Assembly: GCA_017893485.1 (NCBI GenBank)
Contig: JACEHZ010000198.1
Location: forward strand, 930,001 to 994,000
DNA length: 64,000 bases
DNA from: Hemerocallis citrina
Taxonomy: Eukaryota; Streptophyta; Magnoliopsida; Asparagales; Asphodelaceae
Direction: 5' to 3'
Shown here in pieces: positions 10,708-21,792 of this stretch. Every line of letters begins with the position of its first letter. The stretch's first letter is position 1. The notes beneath the pieces are model-generated. The model worked only from the letters and a program-made list of their open reading frames with translations, made no database searches and had not been told where the DNA came from. A program made the position numbers and the translations under genes.

Positions 10708-10794
10708 TTTATCGATGAAATCGATGGAAAGAAGGAGGAAGTTTTTAAGAAAGTTTGTGTTGGATTGTCTCTCAGATCGCCAGATTTTGCAACC

Positions 10795-11643
10795 TTATTT
10801 GATAGCATGGAGCTTTAGAAGGATGTTGCCCAGCTCGGATGAACCGGTGACTGAAGCAAGACATTCCACAACCAGATTGACGAAGAGTTGATCTTGTAAC
10901 CAGAGTTTTTTAAAATGAAATTTGTGATGGTGATGGAAATGGAAGTTGGAGAAGAGAGCGATCGGGACGTGATCGGAAGAAGGGTTGGGAAAAGCCTGGA
11001 AGGAGGTGTTGTGGAAACGGGAAATCCAGGTTTGCGAAACCAGGAAGCGGTCGAGTTTGGCCAACGTCGGGGGATGACGCTGGTTAGACCAGGTGAACAA
11101 TCTACCGGATATCGGTAAGTCGGATAATTGAAGATCACGGATGCAATCATTAAAAAGGCATGATTGGGAATTAGAGGAGACAAGGTTCGACCTTTCGGAA
11201 ACAAATCTGGTGACGTTAAAGTCACCACAAATAAAATAGAGACCGTTAGTGAAGTGGTGTAACGAAAGGAATTCGTTCCAGAAGAGAGGCCGCCTCTCAG
11301 AAGTGGAGGGACCGTAAACCGATATCACGGTGAGAGGACAGTTGAAGGTCGTCCACCGTAGTTGGACAATGAGGAAGAAATTGAGCTGCTGAACCGCGAC
11401 AAGAGAGAAGACCGCATCTTTGAAACCAAGGAGGATCCCTCCCCTCGAACCTATGGCGTCAAGTGAGATCCACTTGGAAATAGTGGATCCACCTATAGAG
11501 CGCAAGGTGGAAGGGGAGGGAGATTCCAATTTCGATTCTTGGATAGAGATAAGGTCGCAGTGGGAGGAAACAATTAAATCAAAAATTGCCCTTTGTTTAA
11601 ACGGGCAATTAAGGCCCCGGATGTTCCAAGATATACTAATCAT
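10795..11643 (-). pseudogene. LINE ORF2 start, endonuclease domain
   Basis: The start is taken at the ATG at 11643 (MISISWNIRGLN) because the endonuclease motif begins there and because it overlaps the ORF1 stop. In order: WNIRGL, QESKLE (metal-binding Glu), VYGPS, GDFNVTRF, GRLFTWSN and SDHVPIAL. The domain is uninterrupted to 10795, so it is the best preserved part of this LINE. The frame then shifts before RT. Confidence 0.9.
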
Positions 11644-14121
11644 GGGGATGCAGATGCTCCTGGACTCTAAGATGTTCTTTCTGCCTGAGGGAAAGAAACA
11701 CGGGGGAGTCAGATGGATCAAACAGGAAACCCATGTCCTGCGCAAAAGCGGCTAATTCGTAATTAGAAAGCGAGTCAAAAATGGGACTATAAATGGAGCC
11801 TAAAATGATATGTTGAGGCAGGGGTAAGGGAGGAGAGAGATGGGCCCTCGAGGCACCCATAGAAGGACTTAACCCAGCGGAGGATCTAGCTGAATTGGAG
11901 GCTAATGATTTTTTAGCCTTAAGACGCGCACTAGATCTGATAATGCGATGAGGATACCCGTTGGGAGACAAAATCCCAAAGTCGGGACACCTCGCCTCCT
12001 TAATAGATGGGATAGGAGGAGACGAGGCATCCGAGGGAAAAAAGTCAAAAGGGGGGGGGAGGAGCGACCAGTAATAGAGAGGGAAAACTGAGCCATATCC
12101 GCCAAAGATGGCTCATCATAAATGAGCGAAGAAGAAGGGAGAGGAATGGGGGTTGGGACCTCCAGGGTCTCCCAGGCCTTCATCGCTAAATCTGGAGAAA
12201 ACCAGCCGCAGAACGAAGACCCAAAAGGGAAGACCCTGAGAAAGGGCGAAACATGGAATGGTGCAGTGTTGAGATGAAACGAAAAACCCAATTGAATAAG
12301 CTTAAAGAGCCACTCGGCAATGATAATAATAAAAACAGGGGAATAATCAGAAGATGGTGAAAAGCATACCTATTTGGCAGGTAGATCATGGGCTAGATCC
12401 GCTTCCTCTTCCATCAGAAGGTTGTCTTGGTCCATCCATCCGGAAGCTTTGGAGGACGACGAATGCTTGATATTGGTGGGAGAGAAAGCGGGCTCAGACT
12501 TGCTCGGAGTGGGGAAATGAGCTAATTGTTGGAATTTATCCCAGTCAGAAGCAAAATGCGGATTGACATCCCATGCAGGCCACTGAGATGAAGGCTCCCG
12601 GCACTTGGAAGGAGGCGAAACAGAGACGGGGATGGCCGAGCTATGCTTATCAAGCAGCGGAGCCTTAGGAGGAGGAGCGGGAAGAGCAGTGGAAGGCAGG
12701 GTTACTGCCGAGGGGACCAAAGAAGAGCCCTTCGCAGCTAGAAGCTCCGGATTGATCCATACTAGATTAGGAGCTTTAGAAGGAGAGATCTTCGGTTTGG
12801 AAGGGGGGACAAAATGCTTGTTGGGAAGAGGATTTTGTCTGCGAATAGCATCATGATGAACCCCTTTCACCGCAGCATGCATGGATTTAGAAACTATAGA
12901 AGAGCCGGGATGAAATGGAGAGGAAAAATCAGACCCAAAGGCAGGCATGGATGACCCAAAGGTGGGTAAAGGAGGGGTCCCGCTAGGGACAACTGAGTCA
13001 TGGCAATGAACTGTGACAGTGAAAGAGGAGGTGCCATCTCTCAAGCAGAAGGCTTCTATTCGAGCGGGCTATTTGGGGCATCGAAATAGAGCCTCTACCT
13101 GTAGACTGCCAGATGCCAACCTAGCTTTAGAAGAAATACTAACAATATCTCCGATACATTTGGCCATGTCCCCGACCAAACGCAGGGAATCACAAAACGG
13201 GGGAAGACCAACGAGGGAAACCTTAGAGTCGGAAAAGCCAATATCCTGCAACGGAGGAGAGATCTGAACCCATTTCTAAAAGGAGAGAGAGATAGCTCCA
13301 ATGGAGAGGATCGATTTAGCAATAAGATCCTCTAGGATCATGGGCGAAGGGCAACAGATCACCATGTCACTATTAGAACAATTGTAGAGCACCCAATCCC
13401 AGTCTTTGACGTTACAGTAATTGCTAAGAAAGGAATTCAAGGTGAAGAAAGGCACAGTACCTCCAATGAAAGAGATGGCTCCATAGTTGCCAAAATACTT
13501 CAATCGATCCGTAAGCTCAGATTTCGGGAGGAACACCTGAGTGACGGAAGTCTTGGCCTGACATTTAGTGGAGACAGAGGGGCCAGGAGGAAGGGGAAGG
13601 GAGCTATCGGGGATACGGCAATCCGGGGAAGGAGTAGGAAGAAGAGGGGACCCAGAAGGCAAGGGCTGCTTCTTTGGCAACGAAGATTTTGAACCCGCCA
13701 ACTTGCTTTGAAGAGAAGGGAGATCAATCGCCGCTAGCACCTGATCAGATATGGGAACTCCCATTGGGAGACCTAAAATTTTTTGGAGAGCATAACAACG
13801 GTGCTTATCATGACCTGACTTAAGGAAAAAAAGGCATTTCATCCTGTTAACGCAGAACTGCTTTAAGTGGCCGAGCTGAAGGCACCGGAAGCAGGTAGGC
13901 GGTAGACGGTGAGAGTTAGGATGAAGAAGAGGAGAAGGAGCTAGATTAGGGGAGATGAGAGGGCGGGAGACAGATGACGTAGAATCTCTAGGAAGCTTCT
14001 CGAGAAAGGCTCTAAACGCCTCCGATGCCTCAGGCCCACTACTGCGATGGGGCCCATTGAGATTAAAATAGTTAATAGCTTTTTTCTTTTTCTTCACCAC
14101 TTCCACCCAGGATAATTCCAT
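11636..14121 (-). pseudogene. LINE ORF1, Gag-like protein with CCHC zinc knuckle (broken)
   Basis: It starts at MELSWVEVVKKKKK (14121). A zinc knuckle region CFRCLQLGHLKQFC is followed by a second Cys/His group CLFFLKSGHDKHRC (about 13800-13880). A Pro/Ser-rich stretch follows (13044-12370), then a basic SARLKAKKS element near the C-terminus, common at the end of plant L1 ORF1. Stops near 13276, 13069 and 12370 and shifts around 11900-12290 break it. The final TAG (11636-11638) overlaps the ORF2 ATG in the order ATGATTAG. Known role: binds LINE RNA in the ribonucleoprotein. Confidence 0.82.
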
Positions 14122-15039
14122 GGGCCACCCAAAAGGAGGCCTACAACAGGAGAACTATCGCTGAGTGCGGGAGAGGCTCGGTGAGGAACCAAGCACAAGT
14201 AGAAGCTCAATGCCTCACAAAAGAGGGCGAAGAGAGAATGAAGTAGATGGATAGGAACAGGAGAAAAACTACAGAGAGAGAGCTAAAGAAGAAGTCCACC
14301 GAGTGGAACAGGAGGACTAGAGAAACAATACGGAGACGAAGCTCCAAACGGGAGTAATAAAACCACCGGACAAATCTGAAACCACTCTCACCACAGAGAT
14401 GGCCTGAACAAACCAATGCGGAGACGGAGCTCCAGCAGGGAATAAAAATCACCGAAAAAAAAACAGTACCCACGCTCACCACTGAGATGGCCAGAACCAA
14501 ACACCGCACCGAACAACAAAAAAACATAAAACAGCTGAAAAAGAACTTACAGTGCAGGGAAGAAAGAAAATCAGTCAAAAACAAAATAGAAAACACCACC
14601 AAAACGGCGCTGAGGAGCTCTGGGGACAGGGACCAAAGAGCTTCGCTGAAGTAGGCCCAAGAGCTTTGCTGAAGGAGGCACTGGATGGGGGGAAGCGAAT
14701 GCTACTACACGCCCAGGACGGACAAGAGGGCGCGGGACTGACGGAGGAGCAGCCGGCCGATAGTTAGTCCGCAAGAGAGCCCGGCTGAGGAAACTGGAAC
14801 AGGCGACAGCGGATCACACCCCAAAAAAAGGGGGGGATGATGGGTAAGGCTAAAAGACCGTAGGCGTAACGGTCGAGAAGAAAAGGGTTTGGAGGGATTG
14901 AGGAGAGGATCAACTTTAATGAAAAAGGGGGGTGGATTGGAGCAGCCGATGAGCTGGATCTGAGCGCACAAGAGAAGGGGAAGGGAGAGTTTTTGATCAC
15001 TTTCTCGTTGCAATCGATACGCACCAATTTTGCAGCACC
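14122..15039 (-). other. 5' UTR / internal promoter region of the full-length LINE
   Basis: Non-coding region between the 5' end of the LINE and ORF1. A unit of about 95 bp is repeated twice around 14335-14505 (CCACNGAGATGGCC blocks). Such 5' repeats often carry promoter activity in LINEs, but no element is proven here. Confidence 0.55.
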
Positions 15040-15056
15040 ACAATACTCATAAATAC
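15040..15056. repeat. Target-site duplication of the - strand LINE, right copy
   Basis: Identical to 7118-7134. Confidence 0.92.
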
Positions 15057-15083
15057 ACTTGTAGTTTTTTTGTTTTTTTTTTG

Positions 15084-15114
<31 letters not shown>

Positions 15115-15303
15115 GTTTTTTGTTTTTTGTTTTTGTTTTTGTTTTGGATGAATACGCACCAATTTTTTTTTTATGAATGCTCATAAATACGCACCAATTT
15201 TTTTTTTGATGAATCCAGTTTTTTTTATTGATTCATCAAAAAAAAACTACAAGTGTATTTATCGAGTATTGTAACGTTACCTATAAAAAAAATACACCTG
15301 TAG
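15057..15303. repeat. (GTTTT)n low-complexity DNA inside an inverted repeat
   Basis: 15061-15142 is a G-with-T-runs repeat. ATACGCACCAATTT occurs at about 15150 and 15189 and also just inside the LINE 5' end near 15018. Sequence 15247-15283 is the inverted copy of the LINE pre-insertion site (7109-7134 joined to 15057-15064). AAATACACNNGTAG appears at 15051-15064 and 15290-15303. Confidence 0.65.
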
Positions 15304-15620
15304 TTTTGTTTTTTTTTTTGATGAAACGGATAGAGTCTTTCGACTCCAGCCAGAAAAACAATAATATTAAACAAAAGGAGTGCAAAAATAGATTTTACAA
15401 GGCGTAAAACCAAACGATACAGGCTAATAAACAGCAAGCACCCGTTGGAAGCAAAAATACAAGCAGCCAAAAGCTCTAATTACAACAACGAAACAATTAG
15501 ATGACTGAAGCCGTAAGGATAGGGTCGTTCAACGTCCCCCTAGTGATGGAGAGAGACAAAAACGACAGCTAGAAGAGAGCGCTAGTAAAGTCAACCACAG
15601 AGCAACATCTGATGGAGCAA
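15304..15620 (-). mobile_element. 5'-truncated LINE fragment, same family as the 7-15 kb copy
   Basis: It opens with a T run, then the reverse of the family 3' end with hairpin GAGTC-TTTC-GACTC (15333-15346), followed by about 270 bp of 3' UTR. Short flanking repeats AAATACACCTGTAG (15290-15303) and AAATACACTCGTAG (about 15622-15635) look like a diverged target duplication. No coding sequence is left. Confidence 0.72.
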
Positions 15621-15635
15621 AATACACTCGTAGTT

Positions 15636-16890
15636 TTTTTGATGTAATCGGATAGAGTCTAAAGACTCCAGCCACAGAAAAAATATATTAATAGAAGGAA
15701 GCCTACATCACAGGGTTTTACAAGCTGTAAAACAAAATAAAAGGCAGTCCTAAACCATACAAAGCAAAGAATTAATAAAGACAAAAAACTCAACAGCCCC
15801 AACAGCCGCAATAATGGAAGTAAAGAAGCGACTAAGGCGCTGAGTAACGAACAGAAGAAACAAACGACGGGAGCACGCAGCTCGAGAAACTACCAGGCGT
15901 CGGCACCCAGAACAGCTCGATACTCCAACCTTGACAATCAGCCGGCCAACAAACTCTGACAACTGTGGGAGCGGAAATGCACAGACAGCCTCCAGAGGCC
16001 GCAGCAAGCGAAAATGCGATCCGCAACAAGGACAACTCGGAGCACTTAAGCTGGCCACCCCCAAAATGAAGGCGTACGCTCCGCCCCAAGCCAGGGACGC
16101 CAACCAATCGAAAGATGGCTCGAAAGGAGGCAAGCCCACCTATCACCTCCAGGCCAATCAAAGCAACAAAAGAGAGAAAGGGGGGGGGGGGGGTCGGGTT
16201 GGGTTCACAGATAATAAAACAAACAGTTAAGAAAACGTCAACATGATTTAGCCACAAACAATAAGCAAGGTCGCCCAGACCGCCGCCAAAAACCACACCC
16301 GAATACAGCAACAAAACGAGGCATGCAACTCGCCATCACAAACAAGGAAAGCTCAACATAACAGCAGCTCGCAGGGACCACAGAGCGAGGCGCAAGCATC
16401 AGCCACAAAGACAATAAGGCAAAGTAGAGTGAAATACTATACAATCAGCACAGACTAGGAAAGTAAAATTACATCAGGCAGAGAAAATAAAACAGCCGGC
16501 CGAGCAATCAAAACATAGGGAACTAAGCCCTCAAAATTATAAGCCCAGAACCAAAATGCAGCCGGTCGAGCAAAGAACAACAGTTCCACCAGAGCCAATC
16601 AAAAGCCCAAGCAACATCAAAACAAAAGGCTACTCTAGAGTGCTCCATCGAGCACCACCAGAGCAAAAACAAAAGGCCTGGGTACAAAAGAAACCATCAG
16701 TACCAGTGCGATGGAAGGCCAGACCCCTCAACCAACCTGCGAGAGAAAATACTATAAGCAAACATGCAAGAAAAAGAATCATAAAGCATTGAGACAGTAA
16801 AGTACACGATAAGAGTCATGTAAACGACACCCATAAAAGAATTCTCTGTCAATGCGAGAAGAATGCGTTGACCAAAAATACACCGACCAA
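15636..16890 (-). mobile_element. 5'-truncated LINE fragment (1.25 kb), same family
   Basis: A T run, then CGGATAGAGT and GACTCCAGCC (the family 3' hairpin, about 15656-15670), then about 1.2 kb of 3' UTR-like sequence. A G13 run lies near 16181-16193. Flanks AAATACACTCGTAG (15622-15635) and AAATACACGCGTAG (16891-16904) would be its target duplication. Open frames here are short, rich in Ala/Cys and unlike known proteins, so none is called. Confidence 0.7.
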
Positions 16891-16904
16891 AAATACACGC
16901 GTAG

Positions 16905-17171
16905 TTACTATCAAATTCCAACGGCCACCTACACCGGTCCACGTCATCAGTGGGACCCGACTCAGCATCAACAACATAAAAAAATCTGTCACGCTAACCG
17001 ACACATTCCATTAGGACAGTAACGCCGTTACCACTGACCGTTACACCTTATATTGAACCCGCTCCCTCCATTTCTCAGTTCTATTTTTTTTCCTCTTCCC
17101 TAAAATCCAATTCTTTCTCACCACATCCAAGAAGGAATAAACAGACAAAGAAAAAAAAAGAGGATCTTGAG
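16905..17171 (+). promoter_or_regulatory. Promoter and 5' UTR of the ARM-repeat gene
   Basis: This 267-bp stretch lies between the last LINE fragment and the start codon. A TATA-like CTTATATTGAAC sits near 17046-17057. Upstream are a CCACGTCATC (ACGT core, about 16938) and a GACCGTTACACC (MYB-type, about 17036). A pyrimidine-rich leader of about 100 bp follows, common in plant 5' UTRs. LINE fragments end less than 300 bp from the start codon. Motif roles are inferred. Confidence 0.45.
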
Positions 17172-19298
17172 ATGGAATCTTGTGATTCGGCGGTTAAGGT
17201 GATATTGGATCGAATTCGGTCGGACGGCCGAGAGTCGAAGGTGGAGGCCGCGAAGGATATCCGACGGTTGACGAGGACTTCGTCCGAGAATCGCCGGGCT
17301 CTGACGGGTGCAATCGAGCCGTTGGTTTCGATGCTGCAGTCTTCTAGCCGCGAGTGCAACGAAGCCGCTATCCTCGCCCTCTTGAACCTCGCCGTCAAGG
17401 ACGAAAGGTTAATTTTCTTTCTTTATTATATATGTGCAAATTCCTTTGTTAATCTTGGGAATTTATTTATAGGAGATTTGTTTTGAATTTATTGAAGGAT
17501 TTATCTTTAATTTAGAGAAAGTATTGATAGCCTTGAATATTATTATTCTTTTTAGATTAACATTTTTGGATTATTGAATTTCAAAAGAATTTGGTTGGAG
17601 GTCAAGTTTGAATGAGTTTGGTAGATATGGATGTGTACCTGATGGTCTATTTTTTCTTTGTTTCGTGTTTTGTAAATAATATAAAATAAGGAATTATGTT
17701 GAATAGTTGACGCGAATTGTTTCACACTTCACCAAACCTTGCTTCTAGTGTGTTTTGTGCTAGTTGTTTATAGGGCTGCAAACGAATCGAGCTGTTCGCG
17801 AGCTATTCGGCACGAGCTCAGTCAAAGCTCGGTAAAAGTTCGGCTCGAACCGAGCTTGAGCTTGGTTTTTTTTTTAGGCTAAGCTCGCGAGCTATTCGGC
17901 TTGAATACGGTCAAAACTCGGTCAAAGCTTGGTTCGAACCGAGCTCGTTTTGTAAACGAGCTGAGCTCGAGCCTGAAGGTATTCGGCTCGGCTCGATTGC
18001 AGCCCTAGTTGTGAGTAGAAGCGAAGTTAGCTAGGGGAGCTGGTGTTTTCACCCAAAACAGCTACAGCTCATTGTTGTTTAATTATGTCTAAGTGATCGT
18101 GTGGGTTTACTTTCTTTTTTCTCCAATTTTATAGACATATATGGAAAATTATAGTGCATATATTAAAGTTGGTTATTATATACTCTTTTTTCTCCAATTT
18201 TACATGCATTTTTACGAGGCCCGCCTTGAGTTTCCAAAGGCGAAAGGCCCAAATAATTATTTTTGAGACCACTAATAACATTATAATTTTTTTATGCACA
18301 AAATACGTGTCTATATTTACAAAGGAAATACAAATTTGCGAGCTCCTAAAATTGCAAAAAAAATCAGGGGCCTGAGACAGTCGCCTCACGTGCCTCAAGG
18401 TGAGGGCCGGCCCCGATTTTTACCTGCCAAGTTATATCAGTTGGTTAATTTATGCTAACCCTTGATAAGATTAATATATTTCTCGTTGTATTATTGCAGG
18501 AACAAAATCAAGATTGTGGATGCTGGTGCACTTGAACCTCTACTCTCTTTCCTCCAGTCATCCGATCAAACCCTCCAAGAACACTCTGTTGCAGCCATCC
18601 TCACCCTGTCGGCGTCTTCCATGAACAAACCTAGCATCGCTGCCTCCGGTGCCATCCCCCTACTTGTTCAGTCCCTCTCTCAAGGAACCCATCAATCCAA
18701 AACAGACTCCCTCACCACCCTCCACAACCTATCGACCCTCCCATCCAACCTTACCGCCATTCTCGCATCAAAACCGGTGCCCCCTCTCATCTCCCTTCTC
18801 AAAACCATCAAGAAATCCTCCAAAACTGCCGAGAAATGCATGGCATTGCTTGAATCGTTGCTGAATTTTGACCAGGGGAGGATTGCAGTGATTACAGAAG
18901 GAGGAGGTGTGCTAACGATCGTTGAAGTTTTAGAAGAGGGGTCTTTGTTAAGTAAAGAGTATGCGGTGGGAGCTCTCTTGACAATGATTGAGAGTGATAG
19001 GATGAAATATAGGGAGATCATTTTGAAAGAAGGCGTGATTCCTGGTCTTCTTGAGCTTACCGTTCATGGGACTCCTAAAGCTAGGACCAATGCCCACAAG
19101 CTCTTGAAGTTACTGAGGAACTCAACTTACAATCGGAACGAACTTGAAGCGGATGTGATTGAGAGTATAATTAGTAACATCGTGTCTAAGATTGATGGGG
19201 ACGATATAATGGGGAAGGCGAAGCAGATGCTTGCCGAGATGGTGCAGGTTAGCATGGAACAGAGTTTGAAGCATTTGCAGCAGAGGGCTTCTTGGTGA
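17172..19298 (+). CDS. ARM-repeat protein, U-box-less PUB-like (two exons, 344 aa)
   Basis: The coding exons are 17172-17407 and 18500-19298. Splicing at GT (17408) and AG (18499) joins an Arg codon and keeps the frame, giving 344 residues. The protein is made of tandem armadillo helices almost from the N-terminus: AIEPLVSMLQSSSRECNEAAILALLNLAV, then GALEPLLSFLQSSD, GAIPLLVQSLSQG, GGGVLTIVEVLEEGS and GVIPGLLELTVHGT, each followed by the A-A-x-A-L-L type helix. This is the repeat seen in plant U-box (PUB) proteins, but no U-box precedes it. Short ARM-only relatives of about 350 residues are known in Arabidopsis. They are protein-binding scaffolds without catalytic residues, likely cytosolic or nuclear. 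The start codon fits the leader and protein length. This is the only intact host gene in the window. Confidence 0.93.
17408..18499 (+). other. Intron of the ARM-repeat gene (1092 bp) with TE remnants
   Basis: A phase-2 GT-AG intron splitting an Arg codon (AG|G). It is AT-rich at both ends and holds a foldback element (17771-18007). A further GC-rich patch (about 18205-18415) with GGCCGGCCCC near its right end could be a degraded transposon end. Confidence 0.85.
17771..18007. mobile_element. hAT-like foldback MITE in the intron (237 bp)
   Basis: The ends are TAGGGCTGCAAACGAATCGA and, reversed, TAGGGCTGCAATCGAGCCGA, a pair found in many plant hAT-type MITEs. The interior contains two diverged copies of a unit with GAGCTATTCGGC and CTCGAACCGAGC. 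An 8-bp repeat CTAGTTGT occurs at 17760-17767 and 18005-18012, but it does not abut the left end exactly, so the target duplication is uncertain. Confidence 0.65.
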
Positions 19299-20387
19299 TT
19301 GCAATCTTGCTCTTCTTCTTGCATGCCCTTGGTATATTCATAGATGCCAGTCCAGGCCCTGTAGGGTGTCGGGTGACTGGTGATGTGTTAATAATTGTTA
19401 CAAGTTTTGCTCTTAAAAAACGTAAGATTCTGATGTAAAGAACTAGCCCTAAATATTATGGAGATAAATGAAGGAATTACCTTCACCATTTCACTAAATT
19501 GAAGGAGGGAATATAAGTTGCTTCGTCTCTTTTTCTTATTCAACTCTAGCAGTCTTGTGCTTTTAAGTTTCATTTCTCTTAGCGCCTTTTTTAAATTCAA
19601 AATAAAGGAGAAATTTGAGTTTTGAAAGCATAAAACTAGATTGAATGACTGATTGTAAATATTTGGGATGAAGGATTTGTTGGTTGCTCCACATTTGAGT
19701 GTTTAGTTACCTTTACTGGTTCTCTGAATTGAAGGCGATAAAAATTGCATGGTTTCTTTGTTAACTATGTCAGCATAGTACTTGAACAAACATTTGTTAA
19801 ATGTTTCTTCATGGCAAAGTTCAAGAAATAATCAAGCAGGAGATTTGTAGGTCTTATTTATCTGAGAAATGATTAGCTGATGCCAAATATTTCTGACAGA
19901 TTATTTATGTTGTTTATTTCACTTTGGGTGATTAGACTAAATCTTACGGGAATGAAGTAGGTGGTGGTTCCGGGTGGGTATTTGCCATCGGTGATGGATG
20001 AAACGGTGGCGAAATCCTTCTTGTGATGCAATAAGACTCCCCAAATCAGAGAGCAAATACGGTCGACTGTACTGTCCTCGTGTCTCCGTTCCGTCTGCAG
20101 CATGACAATGACAGTCAACTGTCAGACCTGATGTTGTTGCCGTTCCTGCTGCATTTCTCGTTTCTCTTGCCACTTCGTGCCTTCTCCTTCTCTAAACTTT
20201 TGTGCTTGTGTGTTTGTGTCTACAAACCCTAACATTGATTAACTTTAGGAGATGGTGGTGTCACCAAAGGCCTCCTTGCTAATCTCGCACCTAAACAACA
20301 CCATCTCCACCTATATGGAAAAAAAATTCGATACATATAAGTGTAACTCTAATTAAAAATATGTCTTAATTTACTTAATTAGTTATC
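19299..20387. other. 3' UTR of the ARM gene and intergenic DNA
   Basis: The first 200-300 bp after the stop are probably 3' UTR; an AATAAA-like AAATAAAGG is near 19600. The rest is AT-rich with no supported gene. Near 20064 and 20115 are GGTCGACTGT and CAGTCAACTG, similar to the palindromes repeated inside the solo LTR at 53064-53309. Confidence 0.5.
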
Positions 20388-20392
20388 TGTAC
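20388..20392. repeat. TGTAC target duplication, left copy
   Basis: TGTAC precedes the 5' LTR and recurs at 25316-25320 after the 3' LTR. Confidence 0.9.
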
Positions 20393-20586
20393 TGTTATGT
20401 TATGACCCAAATTGCTCTTAGAGCCCATTGGACTTTGTATCTTCATATATGTAAGAAGATTAGAATCAAATGAAACTAATTATCATTTAGAAATCTCTCT
20501 CTCAATAGCCTGCGGCTGCTGTCTCTTCTCCTTCTCCTCTCTTCCCTAACATCTCAAACCCTAACAAATCCTATCAAACCCTAACA
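20393..20586 (+). repeat. 5' LTR of the copia element (194 bp)
   Basis: Starts TGTTATGTTATG and ends CCCTAACA. Short for a copia LTR. It contains a pyrimidine-rich CTTCTCCTTCTCCTCTC stretch shared with the 3' copy. Confidence 0.93.
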
Positions 20587-20589
20587 AAT

Positions 20590-20601
20590 TGGTATCAGAG
20601 C
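20590..20601 (+). promoter_or_regulatory. Primer-binding site (tRNA-iMet)
   Basis: TGGTATCAGAGC, three bases after the LTR, matches the 3' end complement of initiator tRNA-Met used by most plant copia elements. Confidence 0.92.
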
Positions 20602-21057
20602 CAACACCAAAATCTTCCTCCACATACCGATCCATTCTCCTGATCCCTTCCGCCTACAAAATCTCTTCGTGGGCCACTCCCAGCACCTTTCCCTCCTCTC
20701 TCTCGCCCAGGTTCACCTCTACCAGCACCACCTCCTCGTGGTGGAGCACTGGCCGCATTCCTAGCCTCCCCAACAGCTTGAGACGGAGGAACCAGCTTCT
20801 TCGGCATCTTCGCCACCGCCGCCAGAGAAGCAGCGGGAGACTTGTTAACGGCGACAGCAGTAGCCGTCTTCTGTTGTGCAGCGGCCATCAGCTGTGAAGG
20901 ATCGTGATCCGTCGTCGAGCACCCAGATCCGTCGTCGTCGTGAGCACCGGAGGAGGGAGGATATCAAGAAGGAGAAGGTTTGATTCTGTGATTTGAGTAA
21001 TTAATTTTTAGGGGAAATTTTGGAGTTTTTTTGTTGAATTGGGTTCAAGAAATTTGA

Positions 21058-21792
21058 ATGGATATGTCGGAAAAATATGATATTGAGAAGTATGATGGGA
21101 AGACGAGTTTTGCATTATGGCAAGTGCGTATGGAAGCGATTTTGTCGATCCAAGGCGTTAAGGATGCCATTTTTTGGTCGAGAAAAATTGATTGATACGG
21201 TGACGGATAAGAAATGGAGAGAGATGGATGATAAAGCACTCTCTATTATCCAATTGTGTTTGAGCGATTCGACATTGCAAAAGGTCCTATCGGAGAAGAC
21301 CGCTAAGGCTTTGTGGGAGAAATTGGAGAACATTTACATGAAGAAGTCTTTCACCAATCGACTGCGGTTGAAATTGTGACTCTACACCCTTCGCATGGTT
21401 GAAGGTACATCAATTTCCAATCATATTACGAAGTTTGCATCTATTTTGAATGACTTAAGTAAGATTGATGTTAAGGTGGAGGATGAGGACCAAGCCCTTT
21501 TGTTATTATGCTCATTACCCGCATCATACAAGGCTTTTAGAGACATGTTGATTTATAGTAGAGATAAAATTTCTCTAGAGGATGTTAAGAGCAATTTGCA
21601 AGCCAAGTTGCACATTGATAGTGAAATGACCAATAATGAGAAAGGGAGCCAAGGTGTTGGTTTGGTTGTTGATCGAGGTAGGTCATGGGACCGAAACTCG
21701 AAAGATACAAGGACCCGTTCGAAGTCTAGGCACAAGAATTTGACGTGCAACTATTGTAAGAAGAAGGGACACATTAAGGCCTATTGTTTCAA
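21058..21792 (+). pseudogene. copia gag (nucleocapsid), frameshifted
   Basis: It begins at ATG 21058 with YDIEKYDGKTSFALW, the start of the UBN2-type gag. A frameshift near 21165 and a TGA at 21377-21379 break it. From 21395 the frame is open again, with the gag core up to the CCHC knuckle CNYCKKKGHIKAYC (about 21736-21786). The capsid protein would package the element RNA. Confidence 0.87.

Larger units (their letters stand above)
7135..15039 (-). mobile_element. Full-length L1-type LINE (7.9 kb), coding region decayed
   Basis: On the - strand the order is 5' UTR (15039-14122), ORF1 with a CCHC knuckle (14121-11636), ORF2 with endonuclease, RT and zf-RVT (11643-about 8026), 3' UTR and poly(A), seen as a T run at 7135-7144. 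Perfect 17-bp duplications border it. Full length plus an intact target duplication shows one target-primed insertion. Stops and frameshifts in both ORFs show it is old. Fragments of the same family lie at 15304, 15636 and 49838. Confidence 0.95.

Noticed and set aside
15750..16314. Ala/Cys/Ser-rich frames on the - strand
   Set aside because: They fall in LINE 3' UTR sequence and have no counterpart in the coding parts of the same family.
20561..20586. AAACCCTAAC-like telomere repeat
   Set aside because: Only two or three imperfect units, present in both LTR copies, so it is LTR sequence and not a telomeric insertion.
20589..20897. Ser-rich frame directly after the copia primer site
   Set aside because: It is in the leader in front of gag, has no gag motif and uses no conserved start.
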